A DNA stretch of 64,000 bases, from positions 69,935-133,934 of the forward strand of contig CALBGI010000014.1 of the NCBI GenBank assembly GCA_937893675.1, in the 5' to 3' direction. The translations under genes were made by a program, and so were the position numbers. A model generated the notes under the pieces. That model saw only the letters and a program-made list of their open reading frames with translations. It was not told where the DNA came from and searched no databases. Position 1 is the stretch's first letter. Every line of letters starts with the position of its first letter. Below, piece by piece: positions 52,601 to 60,399 of the stretch. Origin of the DNA: an uncultured Blautia sp. (GTDB taxonomy: Bacteria; Bacillota; Clostridia; Lachnospirales; Lachnospiraceae).

Positions 52601-54216
52601 GTGGTGGAGGTGACGATCTCTTCACGGATGGCATCGATCGGCGGATTTGTAACCTGCGCAAAAAGCTGTTTAAAATAGTCAAAAAGCGGGCGGTTTTTTT
52701 CGGAGAGAACTGCCAGCGGCGTGTCCACTCCCATGGCCGCAATGCTTTCTGTGCCATTTAACGCCATCGTGCAGATAGAATCCCGGTATTCCTCATAGGT
52801 ATATCCAAATGCCTTCTGAAGCTGACGAAGCCTTTTCGGATCATATTCTTCCACACAACGATTTGGCACCTTCAGGCTTTTAAGCTCCACCAGATTGCTG
52901 TCCAGCCACTCGCCGTAAGGCTGCCTGTGAATATATCGTTCCTTTATCTCCTCATCCTGCCATATTTTTCCCTGCTGCGTGTCCACCAGAAGCATTTTTC
53001 CCGGATGCAGGCGTTCTTTGAGAATAATTTCCTCCTCCGGAATGTCCAGAACACCGACCTCCGAAGCCAGGATCACATCTCCGTTTTTCAATACATAGTA
53101 TCTGGAAGGGCGAAGTCCATTCCGGTCAAGAACCGCCCCGACCACATCTCCGTCTGAAAATACAATGGAAGCCGGGCCATCCCATGGTTCCATCATGGTA
53201 GCATAATACTGATAAAAATCACGTTCATCCTGTGAAAGCGTCTGGTTATTGCTCCAGGGCTCCGGTATGGTGATCATCACAGCCAACGGCAGCTCCATGC
53301 CGCTCATCACCAGAAATTCCAGCGTATTGTCAAGCATAGCTGAGTCGGAGCCTCTCGTATCCACCACCGGAAGAATCTGATGCATTTTGCCCTTCAACGG
53401 CTTAGAACACATGGTTTCCTCTCTTGCCAGCATCTTATCCGCATTTCCCTTAATGGTATTGATTTCTCCATTATGTACCATCATACGGTTTGGATGCGCC
53501 CGCTCCCAACTTGGATCGGTATTGGTACTGAATCTTGAATGCACCAGAGCTATCGCGGACTCATAATCCTTATCCTGCAGATCTTCAAAAAAAGTGCGCA
53601 GCTGTCCAACCAGAAACATTCCCTTGTAAACAATGGTTCTGCTGGACATGGATACCACATAGGTATTGTCATTGCTTTGTTCAAACTCACGCCGCGCAAT
53701 ATAGAGTTTTCTCTCAAAAGGCAGACCGATTTCCGCTCGGGCCGGCTTGGCAATAAATGCCTGCGCAATATACGGCATACATTCTCTTGCTCTCTGCCCC
53801 AGAACCTCCTGATGCACCGGCACCTTCCGATAGCCCAAAAGCTCCATCCCTTCTTTTTTTACAATGATCTCAAACATTTTTTTTGCCTGACTTCTCAAAA
53901 GCTCATCCTGCGGAAAGAAAATCTGAGCAATTCCATAGGTTCGTTCCTCACCTAATTCAAAGCCGAGCTCTTCACAGGTTTTCCGGAAAAACCGATGGGA
54001 AATCTGGAGCAGAATCCCCACGCCGTCTCCGGTTTTTCCGGAGGCATCTTTTCCCGCCCTGTGTTCCAGATTTTCTACTATTTTCAGGGCATTTTCCACG
54101 GTTTTGTGGCTTTTTATTCCCTTGCTGCTGATAACGGCGCCTATGCCGCAGTTATCATGTTCAAATATATCCCTGTATAATCCCTGACTGTTACTTTCAC
54201 TGTACCTTTTCATCAT
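49654..54216 (-). CDS. gltB: Glutamate synthase large subunit GltB
   Basis: This 1520-residue flavoenzyme takes the amide group from glutamine and adds it to 2-oxoglutarate. It has an N-terminal Ntn glutaminase domain with nucleophile Cys23 (EHDNCGIGAV) exposed after propeptide removal, a central domain, an FMN-binding synthase domain (GGEGGESEERLDSAGSEQ region, LISPPPHHDIYSIEDL) with Fe-S cysteines in CVMMRVCNLDTCPVG, and a C-terminal GXGXG helix. The start is the ATG at 54214-54216 with GAGGAG upstream; it overlaps pyrG by 20 bases. It is the largest protein in the window. Confidence 0.96.
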   Translation of the reverse strand: MMKRYSESNSQGLYRDIFEHDNCGIGAVISSKGIKSHKTVENALKIVENLEHRAGKDASGKTGDGVGILLQISHRFFRKTCEELGFELGEERTYGIAQIFFPQDELLRSQAKKMFEIIVKKEGMELLGYRKVPVHQEVLGQRARECMPYIAQAFIAKPARAEIGLPFERKLYIARREFEQSNDNTYVVSMSSRTIVYKGMFLVGQLRTFFEDLQDKDYESAIALVHSRFSTNTDPSWERAHPNRMMVHNGEINTIKGNADKMLAREETMCSKPLKGKMHQILPVVDTRGSDSAMLDNTLEFLVMSGMELPLAVMITIPEPWSNNQTLSQDERDFYQYYATMMEPWDGPASIVFSDGDVVGAVLDRNGLRPSRYYVLKNGDVILASEVGVLDIPEEEIILKERLHPGKMLLVDTQQGKIWQDEEIKERYIHRQPYGEWLDSNLVELKSLKVPNRCVEEYDPKRLRQLQKAFGYTYEEYRDSICTMALNGTESIAAMGVDTPLAVLSEKNRPLFDYFKQLFAQVTNPPIDAIREEIVTSTTVYAGQKGNILEECEKNCRVLKINNPILTNTDMLKIKEMKREGLAVSVVPIIYYRSTKLERAIERLFVEVDKAYKDGANILVLSDRGVDENHMAIPSLLAVSAVHQYLVRTKKQTSLTLILESGEPREVHHFAALLGYGACAVNPYLALDTIRELIEEHMLPKDYYAAVDDYCHCILHGIVKIASKMGISTLQSYQGAKIFEAVGISDEIVERYFKGTVSRIGGIVMEDIEKQVSELHSRAFDPLGLEVNLNLESLGKHKRRSQGEEHRYDPETIHLLQQAAWTGNYRLFKEYTKKVDKEQSGYLRSLMEFVYPEKGVSLEEVESVEEIVKRFKTGAMSYGSISQEAHETLAIAMNHLHGKSNTGEGGESEERLDSAGSEQDRCSAIKQVASGRFGVTSRYLTSAGEIQIKMAQGAKPGEGGHLPARKVYPWIAKTRHSTPGVSLISPPPHHDIYSIEDLAQLIYDLKSANKYAQISVKLVSETGVGTVAAGVAKAGAQTILISGYDGGTGAAPESSIHNAGLPWELGLAETHQTLLRNGLRSCVRLETDGKLMSGRDVAVAALLGAEEFGFATAPLVTMGCVMMRVCNLDTCPVGVATQNPELRKRFRGKPEYVENFMRFIAQELREYMARLGVRTVEEMVGRSDFLKQRAGSRLPRASRVNLNAILQNPFAGKAEHVTFQPDRMFDFHLEKTLDERVLLKKLRSSMEKGKKAELSLQVGNTDRSFGTIFGAELTRHYKDGLAEDTITVHCTGAGGQSFGAFIPKGLTLELCGDTNDYYGKGLSGGKLILYPPRNRGYQAEDNIIAGNVALYGATGGKVFINGIAGERFAVRNSGAYAVVEGVGEHGCEYMTGGRVVVLGKTGKNFAAGMSGGIAYVLDEDSHLYRNLNKGMISIEKMVDKYDIYELKSMLEEHLEYTGSSRAARILADFEKYLPKFKKIIPYDYKKMVTLASSMEEKGMNVEQAQMEAFYENFQKKEHEE

Positions 54217-55834
54217 TGGGAGTTCTCCTCTCATTTCTGTAATCTATGGCCGCTTTGACCAGTCCCCTGAACAGCGGATGTGCACGGTTTGGTCTTGATT
54301 TCAATTCCGGATGTCCCTGTGTTCCTATAAAGTACGGATGTCCGGGAAGCTCCACCATCTCCACAATTCTTCCATCCGGAGAAAGACCGCTCAAACACAT
54401 TCCGTGACGGATAAGCTCTTCGCGGTAGATATTGTTTACTTCATATCTGTGGCGATGCCGTTCACTGATCTCTGTACTTCCATATAATTCCCACGCAAGA
54501 GTTCCTTTCTGAATTTTGCAGGGATACGCTCCCAGACGAAGCGTCCCTCCCCGGTCGCTTATCCCGTTTTGCTCCGGCATAAGAGCGATCACCGGATGTC
54601 CGGTATCCGGATTCAGTTCTGCACTGTCGGCATCTTCAAGGCCAAGGACATGACGGGAAAACTCTACAATCGCCATCTGCATTCCCAGACAAATACCCAG
54701 AAACGGAATTTTGTTTTCTCTTGCATATTGAACCGCCTTAATCTTTCCTTCCGTTCCGCGACTGCCAAAGCCTCCGGGAACCACGATCCCATCCACTTCG
54801 TTCAGCAGCTCGTCTGCGGGCTTATGTTCCAGCTCCTCCGCATCTATCCAGCAGAAGTCTACACTGGCTCCCATTGCAATGCCACCATGCTTCAAAGCCT
54901 CCGCTACGCTTAAATACGCATCGTGAAGCTTAATATATTTTCCAACAATACCGATTTTTACCACCTCTGCAGGATTGCAAAGATGATATACCAGTTCCTT
55001 CCATTCTTTGAGATCCGGTTCGGGACAGGGAATCGCCAACGCTTCACACACTACCTGCGCCAGCTGTTCCTCTTCCATGGCGAGAGGCGCTTCATATAAA
55101 TACTGAACATCCAGATTCTGAAGTACACGGTTCTTAGGCACATTACAGAACAAAGCGATTTTTTCTTTCATATCGGCCGAAATTGGGTATTCGCTTCTGC
55201 AGACAAGCACGTCCGGCCACAACCCCATGGCCTGCAGCTCCTTGACGCTTTGCTGCGTAGGCTTGCTTTTCAGTTCTCCGGACGCTTTCAGATAAGGAAT
55301 CAGGGTTACATGGACAAGTATTGCGTTTTCGTGCCCTACCTCATGCTGAAACTGTCGGATAGCTTCCAAAAAAGGCTGGCTTTCTATATCACCGACGGTT
55401 CCTCCCACCTCAATGATCGCAATTCGCATATCCTCTTCCGGTGTTCCCTGATAAAAGCGGCTTTTGATCTCGTTGGTAATATGAGGGATCACCTGCACCG
55501 TTCCTCCACCGTAATCACCTTTTCGCTCCTTATGAAGTACACTCCAGTAGATCTTTCCTGTAGTTACATTGGAATTTCTGTCCAGGCATTCATCAATAAA
55601 CCGTTCATAATGCCCCAGATCCAGGTCTGTTTCCGCCCCGTCTTCTGTCACAAAAACCTCTCCGTGCTGGATAGGATTCATAGTTCCCGGATCCACATTG
55701 ATATAAGGATCAAATTTCTGCATGGTTATCTGATAACCTCTTGATTTTAAAAGCCGCCCCAGAGACGCTGCTGTAATTCCTTTTCCAAGGCCGGAAACCA
55801 CGCCTCCTGTCACAAATACATATTTTACCGTCAT
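54197..55834 (-). CDS. pyrG: CTP synthase PyrG
   Basis: This 545-residue enzyme aminates UTP to CTP using glutamine and ATP. The N-terminal synthetase domain opens KYVFVTGGVVSGLGKGITAA. The C-terminal glutaminase has the nucleophile Cys in FLGICLGMQMA and the His-Glu pair in QGHPELKSRP. It overlaps carB by ATGA and gltB by 20 bases, so all three are tightly coupled. Finding pyrG inside a car-glt operon groups glutamine-consuming enzymes. Confidence 0.97.
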   Translation of the reverse strand: MTVKYVFVTGGVVSGLGKGITAASLGRLLKSRGYQITMQKFDPYINVDPGTMNPIQHGEVFVTEDGAETDLDLGHYERFIDECLDRNSNVTTGKIYWSVLHKERKGDYGGGTVQVIPHITNEIKSRFYQGTPEEDMRIAIIEVGGTVGDIESQPFLEAIRQFQHEVGHENAILVHVTLIPYLKASGELKSKPTQQSVKELQAMGLWPDVLVCRSEYPISADMKEKIALFCNVPKNRVLQNLDVQYLYEAPLAMEEEQLAQVVCEALAIPCPEPDLKEWKELVYHLCNPAEVVKIGIVGKYIKLHDAYLSVAEALKHGGIAMGASVDFCWIDAEELEHKPADELLNEVDGIVVPGGFGSRGTEGKIKAVQYARENKIPFLGICLGMQMAIVEFSRHVLGLEDADSAELNPDTGHPVIALMPEQNGISDRGGTLRLGAYPCKIQKGTLAWELYGSTEISERHRHRYEVNNIYREELIRHGMCLSGLSPDGRIVEMVELPGHPYFIGTQGHPELKSRPNRAHPLFRGLVKAAIDYRNERRTPNDEKVQ

Positions 55835-58800
55835 ACCGGTATCCTCCCAAATCTCTCATCTGCAATATCTACCAGGGTCAGATGCTTCTTATCCGCATGC
55901 TCCAGACTGGTGATCAGAGCTTTCGCAGTATCAATGGCAGTAAACACATGCACTCCGGTTTCAACCGCATTTCGGCGGATAAGAAATCCGTCCCGCGCAT
56001 GCTGCGCCCCCGCATGAGGCGTATCGATCACCAGATCGATCTGATGCTCCAGGATCAGATCCAGAAGATTCGGGGATCCCTCCTCAAGCTTCGCCACCGG
56101 TTCTGCATTTATCCCTGCCTCGTGAAGTGCCCGAAAGGTTCCCTTTGTGGCATAAATGTGATAGCCGATCGCCGCAAAACGCCTGCCTATTTCCACTGCC
56201 TCCTCTTTATCTTCCTCTCGAACAGAAAGGATCATCTTGTAGTATTTCGGAAGATGTACCCCTGCCCCAAGAAATGCCTTATGCAGTGCTTCATCGAAGG
56301 TTTTGGCAATTCCCAGACACTCTCCCGTAGATTTCATTTCCGGCCCCAGACGGATATCTGCCCCTCGGATTTTTTCAAAAGAAAACACCGGCATTTTTAC
56401 GGCGTAATACTCTGATTCCGGCTGAAGGCCAGGTCTGCAGCCAAGCTGCCTGAGCTTTTTCCCCGCGATCACTCCGGTCGCCAGAGATACCACGGGGATG
56501 CCTGTCACTTTACTGATGTAGGGTACGGTACGGCTGGCTCTTGGGTTTACCTCTATAACATAAATTTCTTCTCCACAGACAATGAACTGAATATTGATCA
56601 AGCCAACAACATGAAGCGCCCGCGCAAGCCGTTCTGTATAGAGCACAATTCTCTTTCTCGCTGTATCGGAAATATTTTTTGCCGGATAAACGGAAACACT
56701 GTCTCCGGAATGGATTCCAGCGCGTTCAATATGTTCCATGATACCCGGGATCACAATATCCTCCCCGTCACAGACAGCATCTACCTCAAGTTCTTTTCCT
56801 TTCAGATATTTATCTACCAGGACAGGATGCTTCTGGGCAATTTGGTTCACAATTCCCATAAACTCGTCGATATCCTTATCATTAACGGCAATCTGCATTC
56901 CCTGCCCGCCCAATACATAAGAAGGACGGATCAATACGGGATAACCAAGCCGGTTCGCCGCCTCTTTTGCCTCCCCGACTGTAAATACGGTTTCTCCTCT
57001 GGGCCGCGGAATCTTGCACTGTTCCAGAATCTCATCAAAAAGTTTCCGATCCTCTGCGGCATCCACATCTTCTGCGGAGGTTCCCAATATAGGTATGCCC
57101 ATCTTTATCAGGCTCTCGGTGAGACTGATCGCCGTCTGGCCTCCAAACTGCACCACCGCCCCATCCGGCTTCTCAAGACGCACGATATTTTCCACATCCT
57201 CCGCAGTCAAAGGCTCGAAATACAGCTTGTCCGCAACGTCAAAATCTGTGCTCACTGTCTCAGGATTATTATTGACAATGATCGTCTCAAATCCTTCTCT
57301 TGAAAACGCCCAGGTACAGTGCACAGAACAAAAATCAAATTCAATGCCCTGACCGATTCGAATGGGGCCGGATCCAAGCACCAGCACCTTTTTACGCCCG
57401 CGGCTCACCCGGGATTCATTTTCCCCGTCATAGACAGAATAATAATACGGTGTTCTGGCGGAAAATTCAGCCGCGCAGGTATCCACCATCCTGTACGCGG
57501 CATGGATCCCGAATTTCTCCCTCAAAGCTTTGACTTCTTCCGTATTCATTTTGCCAAGAGACGCTATCAGACTGTCCGGAAATTCCATTCTCTTCGCCTC
57601 GCAAAGCCGCTCTTTCGTAAGAGGCAGGTCTTCCAGTTCTTTTTCCATCTCCGTAATGCGACCGATCTTATCAATAAACCACAGGTCGATTTTTGTAATA
57701 TCGTGAATCTCTTTATAGGAAATTCCCCTGCGAACCGCCTCGGCAATTTTAAAAATCCTGCGGTCGTCTACCTTTTCAAGCGCTTCTGTGAGCGCGTCAT
57801 CTGTCAGCTCCGAATAGTCATAGGCGCGCAGACTGTCTGCATGCTGTTCCAACGAACGAAGTGCTTTCATAAGGGCGCCCTCAAAATTGTCACAAATACT
57901 CATCACCTCACCGGTTGCTTTCATTTGTGTTGTAAGCGTATGCTTTGCGCTTAAAAATTTGTCAAAAGGGAGTCTCGGGATCTTGACCACACAATAATCC
58001 AAAACCGGCTCAAAACTTGCAAAGGTTTTTTCCGTCACTGCATTCTTGATTTCATCCAGGGTATAGCCAAGCGCAATTTTGGCGGCTACTTTTGCAATCG
58101 GATACCCTGTCGCCTTGGATGCCAGAGCCGAGGAACGGCTTACCCGGGGATTCACCTCAATGACGCAATATTCAAAACTTTCCGGATCCAGTGCGTACTG
58201 TACATTGCAGCCGCCGGTAATTTCAAGCTCGCTGATAATACGGAGTGCAGACGAACGCAATGTCTGATACTCTTTATCGCTCAAGGTCTGTGAAGGCGCT
58301 ACCACAATACTGTCACCGGTGTGTACACCCACCGGGTCCATATTTTCCATATTGCAGACCGTAATGCAGTTTCCCTGTCCGTCCCGCATCACCTCATATT
58401 CGATTTCTTTCCATCCGGCAATACACCGTTCCACCAATACCTGCCCTACCCTGGAAAGCCGAAGACCATTTTCCAGAATTTCCGTCAGCTCCTCCCGGCT
58501 TCCTGCAATTCCTCCGCCGCTTCCGCCAAGAGTATATGCAGGGCGCAAAACTACCGGATATCCGATTTCTTCCGCAAAACGAACGCCTGCCTCCACAGAT
58601 TCCACTACCAGAGAAGCCGCACAGGGCTCACCGATTTTTGCCATGGTATTCTTGAATTCCAGACGATCCTCGGCCTTTTTGATCGTAGATGCCGTTGTTC
58701 CGATCAGTCGGACATTATGTTGTTTTAAAAATCCACTCTCTTCCAGCTCCATGGCAAGGTTCAGCGCCGCCTGCCCTCCCAGTGTGGGAAGTACACTGTC

Positions 58801-59049
58801 CGGATGTTCTTTTTCAATAAGCTGTTCCACCACTTCTATGGTGAGCGGCTCAATATATACGTGATCTGCCATATCTTTATCTGTCATAATGGTTGCGGGA
58901 TTGGAATTAAGCAGCACAACCTCGACGCCTTCCTCACGCAGAGAACGGCAGGCCTGGGTTCCTGCGTAATCAAACTCTGCCGCCTGTCCAATGACAATCG
59001 GGCCGGATCCGATCACCAGTACTTTTTTTATTTTTCTGTCCCTTGGCAT
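55831..59049 (-). CDS. carB: Carbamoyl-phosphate synthase large subunit CarB
   Basis: This 1072-residue subunit makes carbamoyl phosphate from bicarbonate, ATP and ammonia delivered by CarA, for pyrimidine and arginine synthesis. It consists of two homologous ATP-grasp halves (openings KVLVIGSGPIVIGQAAEFDY and KVLVLGSGPIRIGQGIEFDF), an oligomerisation region and a C-terminal MGS-like allosteric domain (about residues 930-1072). AGGGG lies eight bases before the ATG. It overlaps carA by 22 bases. Confidence 0.97.
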   Translation of the reverse strand: MPRDRKIKKVLVIGSGPIVIGQAAEFDYAGTQACRSLREEGVEVVLLNSNPATIMTDKDMADHVYIEPLTIEVVEQLIEKEHPDSVLPTLGGQAALNLAMELEESGFLKQHNVRLIGTTASTIKKAEDRLEFKNTMAKIGEPCAASLVVESVEAGVRFAEEIGYPVVLRPAYTLGGSGGGIAGSREELTEILENGLRLSRVGQVLVERCIAGWKEIEYEVMRDGQGNCITVCNMENMDPVGVHTGDSIVVAPSQTLSDKEYQTLRSSALRIISELEITGGCNVQYALDPESFEYCVIEVNPRVSRSSALASKATGYPIAKVAAKIALGYTLDEIKNAVTEKTFASFEPVLDYCVVKIPRLPFDKFLSAKHTLTTQMKATGEVMSICDNFEGALMKALRSLEQHADSLRAYDYSELTDDALTEALEKVDDRRIFKIAEAVRRGISYKEIHDITKIDLWFIDKIGRITEMEKELEDLPLTKERLCEAKRMEFPDSLIASLGKMNTEEVKALREKFGIHAAYRMVDTCAAEFSARTPYYYSVYDGENESRVSRGRKKVLVLGSGPIRIGQGIEFDFCSVHCTWAFSREGFETIIVNNNPETVSTDFDVADKLYFEPLTAEDVENIVRLEKPDGAVVQFGGQTAISLTESLIKMGIPILGTSAEDVDAAEDRKLFDEILEQCKIPRPRGETVFTVGEAKEAANRLGYPVLIRPSYVLGGQGMQIAVNDKDIDEFMGIVNQIAQKHPVLVDKYLKGKELEVDAVCDGEDIVIPGIMEHIERAGIHSGDSVSVYPAKNISDTARKRIVLYTERLARALHVVGLINIQFIVCGEEIYVIEVNPRASRTVPYISKVTGIPVVSLATGVIAGKKLRQLGCRPGLQPESEYYAVKMPVFSFEKIRGADIRLGPEMKSTGECLGIAKTFDEALHKAFLGAGVHLPKYYKMILSVREEDKEEAVEIGRRFAAIGYHIYATKGTFRALHEAGINAEPVAKLEEGSPNLLDLILEHQIDLVIDTPHAGAQHARDGFLIRRNAVETGVHVFTAIDTAKALITSLEHADKKHLTLVDIADERFGRIPV

Positions 59050-60140
59050 GCTTTTACCCCTTTCATATGGTTTATAAAATCATCAAATAGAAAACTTAGA
59101 TCCTTCGGCCCTGGATTGGCCTCGGGATGAAACTGTACTGTCCAAATTTTTTTATTTTTATATTTCAATCCCTCATTGGTTCCGTCATTCACATTCACAA
59201 AAGTCTCCTTTGCCACAAGGGGATCCACGGAAGAAAAGTCAACGGCATAGCCATGATTCTGAGAAGAAATGTAGACACGTCCGTCTTTTAAATTTTTCAC
59301 CGGATGGTTTCCTCCCCTGTGTCCATATTTCAATTTGTAGGTACGCGCCCCGTTGGCAAGCGCCATAAGCTGGTGTCCCAGACAGATTGCAAATATGGGG
59401 ATCCCACTTTCAGCCAATTCCTTGATTTCTTTTATGATCTCCGTACATTCTGCAGGGTCTCCCGGTCCATTGGAAATCATGATTCCATCCGGCCTGTTTT
59501 CCAAAATCTTCTCCGCCGGTGTATTTGCCGGAAAAACAGTTACCTGACAGCCCCGTTTCTGCAGACAGCGGGCAATATTTTCCTTCGCTCCGAGATCGAG
59601 AAGCGCTGTTCTCAAATGCTCTTTTTCGGGTATATCCGGAAATGATTCCAATATATAGGGTTCTTTGCAGGTCGTCAGCAAAACAGCGTTTTCAATTTTG
59701 CAGGCGCGGATTTTTGGCAGCAGCTTTTGCAGATCCTGTGGTTCTTTCGTGGTGATCATTCCATTCATCGTGCCCTTTTCCCGCAAAAGCTTCGTCAGCG
59801 AGCGTGTGTCGATTCCCGCGATCCCTGTAACCTTTTCTCTTTCAAGAAAGCTCTCCATATCTTCCTGGCACCGGAAATTACTTGAAAACCGCGAAAGCTC
59901 ATGAACAATGCATCCCTTTGCCCAGGCTCTTTTGGATTCCATATCCGGTGTCACACCATAATTTCCGATAAGCGGATATGTCAGAACGACCGACTGACCT
60001 GCATAAGAGGGATCTGTCAGAACCTCCAGATAACCGGTCATGGAAGTATTAAATACGATTTCACTGATAATTTCTTCACGGGAGCCGATGCTGGTTCCTG
60101 TAAATACAGTTCCGTCCTCCAGGATTAAAAATGCCTTCAT
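59028..60140 (-). CDS. carA: Carbamoyl-phosphate synthase small subunit CarA
   Basis: This 370-residue glutaminase releases ammonia from glutamine for CarB. MKAFLILEDGTVFTGTSIGS is the N-terminal signature. The class I amidotransferase domain has Cys in IFAICLGHQLMA and His-Glu in FHPEANPGP. GGAGGA lies upstream of the ATG. It is the first gene of carA-carB-pyrG-gltB-gltD and carries a leader with hexaloop hairpin and terminator (60155-60199). Confidence 0.97.
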   Translation of the reverse strand: MKAFLILEDGTVFTGTSIGSREEIISEIVFNTSMTGYLEVLTDPSYAGQSVVLTYPLIGNYGVTPDMESKRAWAKGCIVHELSRFSSNFRCQEDMESFLEREKVTGIAGIDTRSLTKLLREKGTMNGMITTKEPQDLQKLLPKIRACKIENAVLLTTCKEPYILESFPDIPEKEHLRTALLDLGAKENIARCLQKRGCQVTVFPANTPAEKILENRPDGIMISNGPGDPAECTEIIKEIKELAESGIPIFAICLGHQLMALANGARTYKLKYGHRGGNHPVKNLKDGRVYISSQNHGYAVDFSSVDPLVAKETFVNVNDGTNEGLKYKNKKIWTVQFHPEANPGPKDLSFLFDDFINHMKGVKACQGTEK

Positions 60141-60154
60141 ATTCTTTCCTCCAC

Positions 60155-60190
60155 AAAAAAAAGAGCCGGGAACCCCAAGGTTCCTGACTC
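60155..60190 (-). terminator. Attenuator terminator in the carA leader
   Basis: On the minus strand GAGTCAGGAACC (60190-60179) pairs with GGTTCCCGGCTC (60174-60163) around a TTGG loop, 12 positions with one mismatch and one wobble, followed by eight T. It is a strong intrinsic terminator placed just before the carA ribosome binding site. Confidence 0.88.
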
Positions 60191-60199
60191 CTTTGTCAG
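60184..60199 (-). promoter_or_regulatory. Hexaloop hairpin in the carA leader, likely ANTAR target
   Basis: CTGAC-AAAGGA-GTCAG: 5-bp stem, six-base loop with A1 and G4. Its 3' arm lies within the 5' arm of the terminator at 60155-60190, so forming one prevents the other. It begins about 16 bases after the -10. Confidence 0.75.
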
Positions 60200-60215
60200 A
60201 TTTTTATTGGGTATT

Positions 60216-60244
60216 ATTATGGTACTTTCCCTCTTGTTTGTCAA
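60216..60244 (-). promoter_or_regulatory. Promoter of the carA operon
   Basis: Minus-strand TTGACA (60239-60244), 17 bases, CATAAT (60216-60221). It is back to back with the glnN promoter on the other strand, 44 bases apart between the two -35 elements. The spacer is A/T-tract rich. Confidence 0.85.
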
Positions 60245-60288
60245 ATACTTTTTCAAAAAAATCCTCAAAAAAAATTTTCAAAACAGGA

Positions 60289-60316
60289 TTGACAAAGAGA
60301 GATTTCTGTGTATACT
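60289..60316 (+). promoter_or_regulatory. Promoter of glnN-purF
   Basis: TTGACA (60289-60294), 16 bases, TATACT (60311-60316). Transcription should start near 60323, directly before the hexaloop hairpin. Confidence 0.85.
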
Positions 60317-60325
60317 ACATTTCAT

Positions 60326-60341
60326 AAAGCAAAGGCGCTTT
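60326..60341 (+). promoter_or_regulatory. Hexaloop hairpin in the glnN leader, likely ANTAR target
   Basis: AAAGC-AAAGGC-GCTTT: 5-bp stem, six-base loop with A1 and G4. The loop and 3' arm are the first eleven bases of the terminator stem at 60331-60373, so the two structures compete. Nine bases separate the -10 from the hairpin. Confidence 0.75.
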
Positions 60342-60373
60342 GGATTCCGTATCCGAGGCGCCTTTATTTTTTT
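60331..60373 (+). terminator. Attenuator terminator in the glnN leader
   Basis: AAAGGCGCTTTGGAT (60331-60345) pairs with ATCCGAGGCGCCTTT (60351-60365) over 15 positions with two U-G wobbles and a five-base loop, then A and seven T. It precedes the glnN ribosome binding site. Confidence 0.9.
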
Positions 60374-60399
60374 ATTTCTATTTTGAAAGGAGAAGAAAG

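Noticed and set aside
60340..60399. Extended N-terminus for glnN
   Set aside because: The open frame from 60340 passes through the terminator stem and T run, while a strong AAAGGAG precedes the ATG at 60400 and the conserved protein begins there.
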